NCBI GenBank assembly: GCA_022829145.1
Contig: CM040762.1
Span: forward strand, 23,492,436 to 23,556,435
Source of the DNA: Albula goreensis
Lineage: Eukaryota > Chordata > Actinopteri > Albuliformes > Albulidae
Length of the DNA stretch: 64,000 bases
Direction: 5' to 3'
Numbering within the stretch: the stretch's first letter is position 1; each line of letters begins with the position of its first letter. Both the position numbers and the translations under genes were made by a program. The notes beneath the pieces were generated by a model. The model saw nothing but the letters and a program-made list of their open reading frames with translations, ran no database searches and was not told where the DNA came from. Shown piece by piece: positions 62,801-64,000 of the stretch.

Positions 62801-62903
62801 CCCACGGGGGAGAAACTGTGCTTCAGAGTCGTGGCTGTTAACATCGCGGGCCGCAGCCCCCCTGCCATAATGAGCCAGGCTGTCACCATCCGTGAGATCA
62901 TGG
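4058..62903 (+). CDS. mybpc2: Fast-type myosin-binding protein C, 5' part of gene (49 coding exons, 3' incomplete)
   Basis: MyBP-C is a thick-filament accessory protein of the sarcomere C-zone. Its C-terminal domains bind myosin and titin, and its N-terminal domains contact the myosin head region and actin. Joined exons give about 1016 codons: a Pro/Glu/Ala/Lys-rich tether (about 1-245), C1 (246-349), M motif (372-438), C2 (442-527), C3 (528-616), C4 (617-707), linker (708-717), C5 (718-817), C6 FnIII (818-915) and C7 FnIII (916-1016). Fast-type identity rests on my memory of human MYBPC2: the linker [10 protein letters not shown], the C4 start [14 protein letters not shown], the C7 start APTSEP, and absence of a C0 domain. 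Exons were joined by GT-AG sites and frame continuity at every junction. The gene continues past the window for C8-C10. Paralogue a or b was not resolved. Confidence 0.93.
4436..4935. repeat. 22-bp minisatellite in intron 1
   Basis: About 22 units of TTCAGACTGCTCAGAGAAAG(GG), alternating with TGACCAG variants, repeat every 22 bp. Because the unit is not a multiple of three, the open frame through it has a 66-bp period. That frame is an artefact of the repeat. Confidence 0.92.
6265..6370. repeat. Interspersed repeat copy with CT leader
   Basis: TCTCTCTCAAATTCAAATTCAAATGACAAG is followed by a GACAAAGCAT segment. It is the second copy of the element at 888-960. Confidence 0.4.
8255..8560 (-). 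repeat. Degenerate fish interspersed repeat
   Basis: It contains CATTACATTACATGACATT, then GACGCTCTTAGC.ATAGCGACTTACAA, then a GTCGTTCCACCACTGGGGGCC block. I associate these motifs with widespread teleost repeats. Orientation is inferred from the matching tail at 59450-59490. Confidence 0.45.
9587..9862. repeat. (CT)n microsatellite cluster
   Basis: Several long CT runs are separated by copies of TCTGTTCGTTTATCCTCTG(AGGTGCTG), so the cluster is also a short higher-order tandem repeat. Confidence 0.9.
10247..11395. repeat. 55-bp minisatellite, about 21 copies
   Basis: The unit runs AGCTATATCAGTGTTCAGCT, CCAGACTGYGYGGCTGTACA, CTGCACAGAGCGCAG, with small variants and one short unit near 10670. 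All three forward frames stay open because no unit supplies a stop in any frame. This produces the long 415- and 476-codon open frames, which I do not regard as genes. Confidence 0.95.
11396..13949. other. Intron 1, middle part: no confident exon
   Basis: It holds a TG-rich stretch (12310-12425) and AT-rich DNA. A 33-codon open frame at 13062-13163 ends at a donor-like AAGTAAGT and is discussed as a weak exon candidate. Nothing else is supported. Confidence 0.45.
13950..15080. repeat. 57-bp minisatellite, about 19 copies
   Basis: The unit contains GTGTGTGACTCAGATAAAG, TGTGTATGGAGTGTGTGAC and TCCACTGGCTGAGTATGGA. At 57 bp it equals 19 codons, so open frames with a 19-residue period appear on both strands. 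The last part shortens to units of about 30 bp lacking the CCACTGGCTGAG segment. Confidence 0.95.
15700..15741. repeat. Perfect inverted repeat (17-18 bp arms, 6-nt loop)
   Basis: ATTTTACAAGATTACTT is followed by ACCATT and then by its exact reverse complement. It could form a stable hairpin, or be the remnant of a palindromic transposon end. Confidence 0.85.
16995..17112. repeat. 31-bp tandem repeat, three copies
   Basis: Units are built on GACTGCTGATCAGYRCCAGA followed by GGAAATYTA. Each contains the palindrome CTGATCAG. Confidence 0.8.
17485..17625. repeat. Degenerate interspersed repeat (AACATAAGAACAT...GGCCATTCAG)
   Basis: ATAAGAACATAAGAACATAT, then GACAGGCCATTCAGACCCAG and CAAAGCTCAT, resemble the conserved 3' tail of a retroposon family that I know from many fish genomes. 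Family assignment is from memory. Confidence 0.4.
18430..18690. other. Small CpG-rich patch in intron 1
   Basis: This is the most CpG-dense stretch I noticed in the window (for example GGGCCGCGCGGTCACGAGGC and CCGCCGCGCGG). A CCATAAAACC sequence lies at its 3' side. No exon is evident. It may be an alternative promoter or a repeat fragment. Confidence 0.5.
18875..19772. repeat. C-rich tract (CCCCTATCCCCTGTCC)n
   Basis: About 900 bp of CCCCTAT/CCCCTGT/TCTAT hexamers and heptamers. The complementary strand carries G4 runs every 6-7 bases, the classical spacing for G-quadruplexes. The long Pro/Leu/Ser open frames through it come from the low-complexity sequence. Confidence 0.95.
19773..21684. 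other. End of intron 1: no exon seen
   Basis: Unremarkable AT-rich intronic sequence. The final stretch TCTCTCCTCTCTTCTTTCAG is a strong polypyrimidine tract and acceptor for exon 2. Confidence 0.5.
21685..21720 (+). CDS. mybpc2: mybpc2 exon 2 ([12 protein letters not shown])
   Basis: 36 bp, phase 1 at both ends, acceptor TTCTTTCAG, donor GTGAGT. Joined to exon 1 it reads [19 protein letters not shown], which fits the Lys/Ala/Pro-rich start of MYBPC2. Confidence 0.88.
21911..21922 (+). CDS. mybpc2: mybpc2 exon 3, 12-bp microexon (GKKE)
   Basis: Twelve bases between a T10CAG acceptor and donor GTGAGA, phase 1 both sides. It is very small, so support comes from the splice sites and frame only. 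Confidence 0.65.
21950..22605. repeat. (TG)n with GATCTGTG-type higher-order repeats
   Basis: TG runs are interspersed with repeated GGATCTGTG, CATGTCTGACTGTGTG and GACAGAGAGAGAGACTG blocks. A block of about 170 bp is present twice (around 22160-22330 and 22330-22480). Confidence 0.9.
22707..22727 (+). CDS. mybpc2: mybpc2 exon 4, microexon (EKPIEEE)
   Basis: 21 bp, phase 1/1, acceptor CTCATTCAG, donor GTAAGG. The module EKPIEEE opens the acidic part of the tether. Confidence 0.8.
23085..23105 (+). CDS. mybpc2: mybpc2 exon 5, microexon (EKKPESE)
   Basis: 21 bp, phase 1/1, donor GTAAGA. It belongs to the EK family. Its acceptor region (AATTGTTTCTTTTGACATAG) resembles those of exons 7, 8, 13 and 18, so these exons were copied with flanking intron. 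Confidence 0.85.
23269..23289 (+). CDS. mybpc2: mybpc2 exon 6, microexon (EAPPSDE)
   Basis: 21 bp, phase 1/1, acceptor TTTCCGTTGCCAG, donor GTAAGC. Its upstream intron (TGAAACCCTGTCTTTCCGTTG) resembles that of exon 19 (CTGAAACCCTGTCTTTTTATTG), pointing to shared origin. Confidence 0.85.
24180..25110. repeat. Probable interspersed element in intron 6
   Basis: It begins GGGTCCAAGCATCACAGGTGC and contains AAATTTCACCCACTG, ATGTCCAATTATTTGTATAAAA and similar AT-rich segments. I recognise the opening as repeat-like in fish but cannot name the family. No exon is seen. Confidence 0.35.
25441..25975 (+). repeat. Two diverged copies of a tRNA-like repeat
   Basis: Two units of about 170 bp lie about 360 bp apart. 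Each runs from AAGTTTATTC through TTTGGCCAATGTCA or CTTTGCCAATGTCA to a tRNA-like end. The second has an A-box-like TGGCTCAGCTAG (25909-25920) and a B-box-like GGTTTGAATCC (25953-25963). In the first the same sites are decayed (GAGTTTAAATCC). Confidence 0.5.
27068..27088 (+). CDS. mybpc2: mybpc2 exon 7, microexon (EIKTEPE)
   Basis: 21 bp, phase 1/1, donor GTAAGA. EK family. The acceptor context TTGATTGTTTCCTTTGATAAAAG is weaker than in its relatives, so inclusion may be variable. Confidence 0.75.
27980..28000 (+). CDS. mybpc2: mybpc2 exon 8, microexon (EKAPEAK)
   Basis: 21 bp, phase 1/1, acceptor TTTCTGTTGATAG, donor GTAAGA. EK family member. Confidence 0.82.
28306..28332 (+). CDS. mybpc2: mybpc2 exon 9, microexon (ASEAPPAEI)
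   Basis: 27 bp, phase 1/1, acceptor TTTTTATTCAG, donor GTAAGA. First of the nine-residue xSEAPPAEx modules. Confidence 0.87.
29579..29605 (+). CDS. mybpc2: mybpc2 exon 10, microexon (ASEAQPPEE)
   Basis: 27 bp, phase 1/1, acceptor CTATCTTTTCAG, donor GTAAGA. SEA family. Confidence 0.87.
29860..30030. other. GC-rich patch with repeated GGGGCCCTAAGCAG motif
   Basis: TGGGGCCCTAAGCAGAATTTG and GGGGGCCCTAAGCAGGCGC occur about 75 bp apart inside a locally GC-rich stretch. It looks like a repeat fragment. No exon is seen. Confidence 0.35.
30792..30818 (+). CDS. mybpc2: mybpc2 exon 11, microexon (VSEAPPAEQ), cassette copy A
   Basis: 27 bp, phase 1/1, acceptor CTGTCTTTCAG, donor GTAAGA. Identical in all 27 bases to exons 14 and 16. 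Confidence 0.9.
30962..31050. repeat. (TG)n microsatellite inside cassette A
   Basis: A pure TG run of about 85-90 bp lies between exons 11 and 12. The equivalent introns of cassettes B and C have only GTGTGTAAGAGTGTGTCAG, so the run expanded after the duplication, or the copies contracted. Confidence 0.95.
31107..31133 (+). CDS. mybpc2: mybpc2 exon 12, microexon (VSEAVPAAE), cassette copy A
   Basis: 27 bp, phase 1/1, acceptor CACTGTGTTTCAG, donor GTAAGC. Differs from exons 15 and 17 only in the first few bases. Confidence 0.88.
31915..36492. repeat. 50-bp satellite array, about 90 copies
   Basis: The unit is TTACTGTACCCTCTGTAACA, CAATATTCACACTGCTACCC, CTTCAGCTCA, with few variants (ACCC/ACAC, GCTAC/GTTAC, CTCTG/CCG deletions). 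Copies are contiguous with no unique spacers, so this is not a CRISPR array. It occupies most of the intron between exons 12 and 13. Confidence 0.98.
36670..36690 (+). CDS. mybpc2: mybpc2 exon 13, microexon (EKIPDTE)
   Basis: 21 bp, phase 1/1, donor GTAAGA, acceptor region CAATTGTTTCTTTTGATTAATAG. EK family, close to exon 5 also in the flanking intron. Confidence 0.83.
37160..37186 (+). CDS. mybpc2: mybpc2 exon 14, microexon (VSEAPPAEQ), cassette copy B
   Basis: 27 bp, phase 1/1, same acceptor and donor as exon 11. The surrounding intron is also closely similar to copy A. Confidence 0.9.
37414..37440 (+). CDS. mybpc2: mybpc2 exon 15, microexon (VAEAVPAAE), cassette copy B
   Basis: 27 bp, phase 1/1, acceptor CACTGTGTTTCAG, donor GTAAGC. 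Confidence 0.88.
38188..38214 (+). CDS. mybpc2: mybpc2 exon 16, microexon (VSEAPPAEQ), cassette copy C
   Basis: 27 bp, phase 1/1, acceptor CCTGTTTTTCAG, donor GTAAGA. Third identical copy of this coding sequence. Confidence 0.9.
38441..38467 (+). CDS. mybpc2: mybpc2 exon 17, microexon (VPEAVPAAE), cassette copy C
   Basis: 27 bp, phase 1/1, acceptor CACTGTGTTTCAG, donor GTAAGC. Confidence 0.88.
38990..39013 (+). CDS. mybpc2: mybpc2 exon 18, microexon (VEEKPETE)
   Basis: 24 bp, phase 1/1, acceptor AATTGTTTCCTTAG, donor GTAAAT. EK family with one extra codon at the 5' end. Confidence 0.83.
39195..39215 (+). CDS. mybpc2: mybpc2 exon 19, microexon (EVKPAED)
   Basis: 21 bp, phase 1/1, acceptor CTTTTTATTGGCAG, donor GTAAGA. 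First of the Lys-containing xKPAEx modules. Confidence 0.86.
39325..39345 (+). CDS. mybpc2: mybpc2 exon 20, microexon (EAKSAEA)
   Basis: 21 bp, phase 1/1, acceptor CCCTTTGTTTATCTAG, donor GTAAGA. It encodes the same peptide as exon 23; the two differ by one silent base. Confidence 0.86.
39562..40285. repeat. 38-bp minisatellite, copy 1
   Basis: About 18 units of GTCTGTCTGTGAGTTCAGCA followed by GTGTGTTCAGTACTCTCA. The same array follows exon 23 at 42160-42835. Confidence 0.95.
40477..40497 (+). CDS. mybpc2: mybpc2 exon 21, microexon (DPKPAES)
   Basis: 21 bp, phase 1/1, acceptor TTTCATTTCACTTTAG, donor GTAAGA. Confidence 0.86.
40704..40872. repeat. (CA)n microsatellite
   Basis: Long CA runs are interrupted twice by CATGCCCACACACACAAAA, so a segment of the repeat has itself been duplicated. 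Confidence 0.95.
41170..41299. mobile_element. Possible MITE-like palindromic element
   Basis: TACTGGGGCAC at 41170-41180 is the exact reverse complement of GTGCCCCAGTA at 41289-41299. A further direct copy lies near 41258, and ACTAGTGG occurs on both sides (about 41128 and 41338). It resembles a small non-autonomous DNA transposon. The family is unknown to me. Confidence 0.35.
41544..41564 (+). CDS. mybpc2: mybpc2 exon 22, microexon (EAKPSET)
   Basis: 21 bp, phase 1/1, acceptor CTGTCATTATCAG, donor GTAAGA. The following intron begins with a GCACAGAGGTTGTGTGG-like sequence that also follows exons 24, 27, 28 and 29. Confidence 0.86.
41923..41943 (+). CDS. mybpc2: mybpc2 exon 23, microexon (EAKSAEA)
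   Basis: 21 bp, phase 1/1, acceptor GCCTTTGTTTATCTAG, donor GTAAGA. It is a copy of exon 20 with more than 200 bp of closely similar downstream intron. Confidence 0.86.
42160..42835. repeat. 38-bp minisatellite, copy 2
   Basis: Same unit as 39562-40285, about 17 copies, more irregular. It is part of the duplicated exon 20/23 block. Confidence 0.95.
42915..42953 (+). CDS. mybpc2: mybpc2 exon 24, two tandem donors (EAKPAET or [13 protein letters not shown])
   Basis: Acceptor CTCTCATTATCAG. An 18-bp block ending AACCTGCAGAGACAG occurs twice in tandem. Splicing at the first GTAAAC (after 42935) gives a 21-bp exon. Splicing at GTAAGA (after 42953) gives 39 bp, and the first donor then reads as Gly-Lys. 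Both keep frame. The distal donor fits the consensus better. Confidence 0.85.
42985..43068. repeat. (TG)n microsatellite
   Basis: A pure TG run of about 80 bp in the intron after exon 24. Confidence 0.97.
43339..43365 (+). CDS. mybpc2: mybpc2 exon 25, microexon (VSETKPAES)
   Basis: 27 bp, phase 1/1, acceptor TGTTCTTTCAG, donor GTGAGA. It joins the VSE start of one family to the KPAES end of another. Confidence 0.87.
43745..43935. repeat. (CA)n-rich tract
   Basis: Impure CA repeat with ACACAAACACA and ACAGACACA interruptions. Confidence 0.92.
44007..44064. repeat. Strong inverted repeat (24-bp arms, one mismatch, 10-nt loop)
   Basis: Left arm AACATTTGCCCTTACCTGTG plus TCTC (44007-44030); right arm 44041-44064. 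The right arm contains GAGACACAGGTAAGGG, which looks like a microexon end and donor. Confidence 0.9.
44570..44596 (+). CDS. mybpc2: mybpc2 exon 26, microexon (VPEAVPAES)
   Basis: 27 bp, phase 1/1, acceptor AATTTCCTTTCAG, donor GTAAAA. Confidence 0.86.
44901..44924 (+). CDS. mybpc2: mybpc2 exon 27, microexon (AEAKPADT)
   Basis: 24 bp, phase 1/1, acceptor CTACCCCTCATTAG, donor GTAAGA. Confidence 0.86.
44971..45034. repeat. (TG)n(AG)n compound microsatellite
   Basis: A TG run passes directly into a GA run, about 64 bp in total. Looser TG-rich DNA with repeated CATTACTGTATGTG motifs follows to about 45350. Confidence 0.95.
45749..45769 (+). CDS. mybpc2: mybpc2 exon 28, microexon (EPKPAAT)
   Basis: 21 bp, phase 1/1, acceptor CATTATCAG as in exons 22 and 24, donor GTAAGA. 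A second in-frame acceptor, TATTGTCAG, lies 9 bp upstream (exon 45740-45769) and would give [10 protein letters not shown]. Confidence 0.83.
45930..47418. other. Intron between exons 28 and 29: repeat fragments only
   Basis: AT-rich intron. At 47171-47220 it contains ATAGATAGAAACTTTCTTTA followed by TCCCGAGGGAAATTGCAGAT, a motif I know as a frequent fish repeat tail. No further microexon was recognised. Confidence 0.45.
47419..47439 (+). CDS. mybpc2: mybpc2 exon 29, microexon (EAKPANK)
   Basis: 21 bp, phase 1/1, acceptor CTTTCTTTCATTTGCAG, donor GTAAGA. Followed by the GCTGAGGTTGTTTGGGAATT intron start shared by its family. Confidence 0.86.
47690..48300. other. Possible transposon-like segment
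   Basis: CTCCTCCACTTGTCTCCTCC near 47760 and GGCAAGTGGAGGAGG near 48088 are partly inverted copies about 330 bp apart. This suggests a small DNA transposon. Ends and target duplications could not be defined. Confidence 0.25.
48461..48487 (+). CDS. mybpc2: Candidate additional microexon (GSPTPAPTL)
   Basis: 27 bp, phase 1/1 in length, between ATGTCTGAAG and GTATGT, coding a Pro/Thr-rich nine-residue module. The acceptor lacks a pyrimidine tract and the last base is A rather than G, so it is a weak or dead exon. It is not counted in the 49. Confidence 0.25.
   Translation, partial: VHQPRLQL
49270..49314. repeat. (TA)n microsatellite
   Basis: A pure TA run of about 45 bp in the intron before exon 30. 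Confidence 0.97.
51015..51035 (+). CDS. mybpc2: mybpc2 exon 30, last microexon (DGDVPAD)
   Basis: 21 bp, phase 1/1, acceptor (TC)nTTTCTCACAG, donor GTGAGC. It links the tether to the exon that starts C1. Confidence 0.87.
51274..51333 (+). CDS. mybpc2: mybpc2 exon 31 (start of C1)
   Basis: 60 bp, phase 1/1. Encodes [20 protein letters not shown], the first beta strand of the C1 Ig domain. The [11 protein letters not shown] part aligns with the start of C1 in MYBPC2. Confidence 0.93.
51735..51883 (+). CDS. mybpc2: mybpc2 exon 32 (C1 Ig domain, middle)
   Basis: 149 bp, ending in phase 0. Contains [12 protein letters not shown] and the hallmark [20 protein letters not shown] with the conserved Ig tryptophan, followed by [13 protein letters not shown]. 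Donor GTGCGC. Confidence 0.95.
52351..52468 (+). CDS. mybpc2: mybpc2 exon 33 (C1 Ig domain, end)
   Basis: 118 bp, phase 0 to 1. [20 protein letters not shown], then [19 protein letters not shown]. It carries the D-x-G-x-Y-x-C signature of Ig domains and the MyBP-C-specific KCDSCTF segment. Confidence 0.95.
53154..53202 (+). CDS. mybpc2: mybpc2 exon 34 (C1-M linker)
   Basis: 49 bp, phase 1 to 2. [17 protein letters not shown]; the AFKRS end matches the ESFKRT or SAFKRS segment before the M motif in other MyBP-Cs. Confidence 0.9.
53580..53600 (+). pseudogene. Stray microexon-like sequence in intron 34
   Basis: Between a TTTCCATTATCAG acceptor and donor GTAAGA sits a 21-bp stretch that, in phase 1, would read DVNAAKR, like the tether modules. 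Here the surrounding intron is phase 2, so if included it would read RKCGKKG-like sequence without a stop. It is probably a copied module outside the array. A 12-bp analogue may lie at about 53441-53452. Confidence 0.45.
53675..53722. repeat. (TG)n microsatellite
   Basis: TG run of about 45 bp in intron 34. A second run of about 60 bp lies at 53836-53897. Confidence 0.95.
53957..54013 (+). CDS. mybpc2: mybpc2 exon 35 (start of M motif)
   Basis: 57 bp, phase 2/2. [18 protein letters not shown]; the LDFS.LLKKR block is the conserved beginning of the MyBP-C motif. Confidence 0.94.
54165..54420. repeat. Minisatellite in intron 35
   Basis: About five or six diverged units of 40-50 bp share CCTCAGTCACCCAGCCCATA, GACACACTG and TAAAATG blocks. 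Confidence 0.85.
54742..54911 (+). CDS. mybpc2: mybpc2 exon 36 (MyBP-C M motif)
   Basis: 170 bp, phase 2 to 1. [20 protein letters not shown], then [20 protein letters not shown] and KKMRK. The [12 protein letters not shown] helix is the signature of the M motif, which contacts actin and myosin. The PKA-type phosphorylation loop of the cardiac isoform is absent, as expected for a skeletal isoform. Confidence 0.96.
55294..55426 (+). CDS. mybpc2: mybpc2 exon 37 (C2 Ig domain, first half)
   Basis: 133 bp, phase 1 to 2. [20 protein letters not shown], then [20 protein letters not shown]. It carries the Ig tryptophan, and the AAYSVDKG start matches the AYQVDRG of C2 in relatives. Confidence 0.95.
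56318..56442 (+). CDS. mybpc2: mybpc2 exon 38 (C2 Ig domain, second half)
   Basis: 125 bp, phase 2 to 1. [20 protein letters not shown], then [20 protein letters not shown]. It carries the D-x-A-x-Y-x-C signature. Confidence 0.95.
56603..56708 (+). CDS. mybpc2: mybpc2 exon 39 (C3 Ig domain, first half)
   Basis: 106 bp, phase 1 to 2. [20 protein letters not shown], then [18 protein letters not shown] starts C3 as in other MyBP-Cs. Confidence 0.95.
56898..57058 (+). CDS. mybpc2: mybpc2 exon 40 (C3 Ig domain, second half)
   Basis: 161 bp, phase 2 to 1. [20 protein letters not shown], then [20 protein letters not shown]. The usual cysteine of the D-x-G-x-Y-x-C motif is replaced ([12 protein letters not shown]), as I recall in human C3 (RYQVITNGG). 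Confidence 0.95.
57770..57935 (+). CDS. mybpc2: mybpc2 exon 41 (C4 Ig domain, first half)
   Basis: 166 bp, phase 1 to 2. [20 protein letters not shown], then [20 protein letters not shown]. Very close to MYBPC2 C4 and one of the best arguments for the fast type. Confidence 0.96.
58238..58344 (+). CDS. mybpc2: mybpc2 exon 42 (C4 Ig domain, second half)
   Basis: 107 bp, phase 2 to 1. [20 protein letters not shown], then [15 protein letters not shown]. Confidence 0.96.
58571..58600 (+). CDS. mybpc2: mybpc2 exon 43 (C4-C5 linker)
   Basis: 30 bp, phase 1/1. [10 protein letters not shown], the short linker typical of MYBPC2 (human EIKVEYVPKQ from memory). MYBPC1 lacks this sequence. Confidence 0.93.
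58711..58850 (+). CDS. mybpc2: mybpc2 exon 44 (C5 Ig domain, first half)
   Basis: 140 bp, phase 1 to 0. [20 protein letters not shown], then [20 protein letters not shown] and CWMKGDT. Donor GTGAGA. The open frame continues into the intronic repeat but is not coding there. Confidence 0.95.
58861..59060. repeat. 30-bp minisatellite in intron 44
   Basis: About six or seven units of CAGATTCACAGCCYCTCCTT CACAGWCCAG start 10 bp after the exon 44 donor. At 30 bp the unit keeps the upstream frame open by chance. Confidence 0.92.
59083..59492 (+). repeat. tRNA-like fish repeat with amplified head
   Basis: About six tandem units of 45-48 bp contain GAGCTGGGCTTGTAGCTCAG AGGTTACAGTG. They are followed by a single tail with GTACCTTTGAGTGTTAAGCTGC and TAACTCTAGATAAGAGCATCT. 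The head has an A-box-like TAGCTCAGAGG, and the tail resembles a widespread teleost element. Confidence 0.6.
59611..59770 (+). CDS. mybpc2: mybpc2 exon 45 (C5 Ig domain, second half)
   Basis: 160 bp, phase 0 to 1. [20 protein letters not shown], then [20 protein letters not shown]. Donor GTTTGT is weak, but the frame and homology demand it. Confidence 0.94.
60168..60272 (+). CDS. mybpc2: mybpc2 exon 46 (C6 FnIII domain, first half)
   Basis: 105 bp, phase 1/1. [20 protein letters not shown], then [15 protein letters not shown]. Pro-rich start, WEPP and DGG are fibronectin type III hallmarks. Confidence 0.95.
60340..61240. repeat. Two related copies of an interspersed element in intron 46
   Basis: GGCCACGCCCAGAAATTTCATTGGCTTAT with CATACTTCAGCGTAAAAACTTTTCTTA (60357-60425) recurs at 61035-61100. 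In both copies GTGTACCAAATTTAG-type and AAATCCAATATG-type segments follow. The spacing suggests two insertions or an internal duplication. Family not identified. Confidence 0.55.
61817..62005 (+). CDS. mybpc2: mybpc2 exon 47 (C6 FnIII domain, second half)
   Basis: 189 bp, phase 1/1. [20 protein letters not shown], then [20 protein letters not shown] and [20 protein letters not shown]. Matches MYBPC2 C6 closely. Confidence 0.96.
62124..62258 (+). CDS. mybpc2: mybpc2 exon 48 (C7 FnIII domain, first half)
   Basis: 135 bp, phase 1/1. [20 protein letters not shown], then [20 protein letters not shown] and YCVEG. Confidence 0.96.
62290..62380. repeat. Degenerate telomere-like (CCCTAA)n
   Basis: AACCCTAACCCTAACACTAA followed by CCCTTACTCTAACCC and CCTTACCCTAATCC. 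A short decayed interstitial telomere-like stretch in intron 48. Confidence 0.75.
62457..62507. repeat. (TTATA)n microsatellite
   Basis: About ten copies of a 5-bp TTATA unit in intron 48. Confidence 0.95.
62736..62903 (+). CDS. mybpc2: mybpc2 exon 49 (C7 FnIII domain, second half), last exon in window
   Basis: 168 bp, phase 1/1. [20 protein letters not shown], then [20 protein letters not shown] and VTIREIM. The donor GTGAGC leaves a split G codon, consistent with the next exon starting C8 with EPPK as in relatives. That exon lies outside the window. Confidence 0.95.
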
Positions 62904-62924
62904 GTGAGCTGACCCCATCTGCCC

Positions 62925-63312
62925 CTCCCAGTGCCACCATCGGCCCCTCCCACCCATCTGCCCCTCCCAGTGCCACCATCGGCCCCTCCCACCCATCTGC
63001 CCCTCCCCCCTCGGCCCCAGTGCCCCACCAGCCCCTCCCACCCCATCTGCCCCTCCCAGTACCACCATCAGCCCCTCCTACTCCATTTGCCCCTCCCAAT
63101 GCCTCCATCAGCCCCTCCCACCCATCGGCCCCTCCCAGTACCACCATCAGCCCCTCCCACCCATCTGCCCCTCCCAATGCTCCACCATCGGCCCCTCCCA
63201 CCCATCTATCCCTCCCAGCTCCTCCCCCATCTGCCCCTCCCACCCCTATGCCCCTCCCACCTCCACCATCGGCCCCTCCTACCCTATCTGCCCCTCCCAG
63301 CTCCACCATCAC
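62925..63312. repeat. C-rich minisatellite in intron 49
   Basis: Units of about 35-40 bp, CCCCTCCCACCCATCTG CCCCTCCCAGTGCCACCATCGG, in at least eight irregular copies starting about 20 bp after the exon 49 donor. Open frames through it are artefacts. Confidence 0.92.
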
Positions 63313-64000
63313 GTATCTATTTTGTGGAATCGTACCGTTTACATAGAAAGTTCAGCTGGATTTTTCTTTTAATGCACTGGCTTCCAGATCAAAGCTCCTA
63401 GCCGAGCTGATTTCTAATCTAAGGAAACTGTAACATGTTCTAGGGCAGTAAACCTAAATCAAAGCAGTATGTGCTTTGCTGAGATTTGGGTCGGGGTTTA
63501 CAAAGCCTCTCAGAATCACTCGTATGGATTGCGTTAAAAGCGTTCCAATAACTCAGAACTAAGCATACTCCCAGCTAAAATTAGGACTTGAGAGCTATTT
63601 ATCCACTGCTCTACACCTGCTATTTCCAGGGAGTACAATAATAACATTGATTTATGACAAGAGAAGGGCTGCAAAGCAGCAAATATGTATTTTTGATGCA
63701 TTTTTGAGGAAGTATGATATGTCCCCAATGGGTTCAGGGATATGCTAAGGAATATAATTATTACTTTCATCCAATATGTTTATGCCTACATAAAAATATG
63801 TAGAGGGCAGCCTTTGGGCTTCATAAATAGATATTCATACGGAATATATTTATTACAAATTATAGTGAAATGGCCATGGTATTTGATGTATAAATCATTT
63901 ATATGAAATGGCCAAGGTATTTGATGTGTAAATGTGTAAATTCTTTATACATGTATGGAAATATTTTATTCACTTTGGTAAGATATAGATGCAGTGAAAA
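63313..64000. other. Start of intron 49: nothing recognised
   Basis: AT-rich sequence without exon, repeat array or recognised element, apart from a short near-duplication of GAAATGGCCAWGGTATTTGATG at about 63867 and 63905. Confidence 0.5.

Noticed and set aside
62525..63346. 273-codon open frame
   Set aside because: Only 62736-62903 is real exon (C7). The rest is intron read-through into a C-rich minisatellite.

Overview
This is vertebrate nuclear DNA, almost certainly from a ray-finned fish. Genes are split by GT-AG introns, introns are long and full of (TG)n, (CT)n and minisatellites, and several interspersed repeats look like common fish families. I see no bacterial genes, operons, rRNA, intact tRNA or CRISPR arrays.

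One gene dominates: the 5' two thirds of a fast-skeletal myosin-binding protein C gene (mybpc2 type; I cannot say whether it is the teleost a or b paralogue). It lies on the + strand from the start codon at 4058 and runs off the right edge. I placed 49 coding exons (about 1016 codons). Every junction is in frame when the exons are joined. The C-terminal 20 exons give a canonical series without a C0 domain: C1, the MyBP-C (M) motif, C2, C3, C4, a ten-residue linker, C5, C6 (FnIII) and C7 (FnIII). Domains C8-C10 must lie beyond 64000.

The unusual part is upstream of C1. As I recall the human protein, about 50 Pro/Ala-rich residues sit there. Here 29 tiny exons (12-39 bp, mostly 21 or 27 bp) are spread over 21.7-51.0 kb. 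All are phase 1 at both ends, and each encodes one 7-9 residue module such as [16 protein letters not shown] or EKKPESE. Together they give a Pro/Glu/Ala/Lys-rich tether of about 240 residues, comparable in style to the titin PEVK region. Modules fall into families that also share flanking intron sequence, so the array grew by segmental exon-intron duplication. Signs include three copies of a two-exon cassette, a duplicated exon plus minisatellite block, an 18-bp in-exon duplication that turned a splice donor into coding sequence, and a stray module-like exon in a later intron of the wrong phase.

Layout: 1-3960 is upstream DNA with no confident gene and one distal MEF2-like site. At 3961-4079 there is a TATA-like box, a short leader and exon 1. 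Intron 1 (4080-21684) is packed with minisatellites, a C-rich tract and a small CpG-rich patch. The microexon array spans 21685-51035 and is interrupted by a 4.6 kb, 50-bp-unit satellite at 31915-36492. Exons for C1 to C7 occupy 51274-62903. The region 62904-64000 is the start of the next intron, with a C-rich minisatellite.
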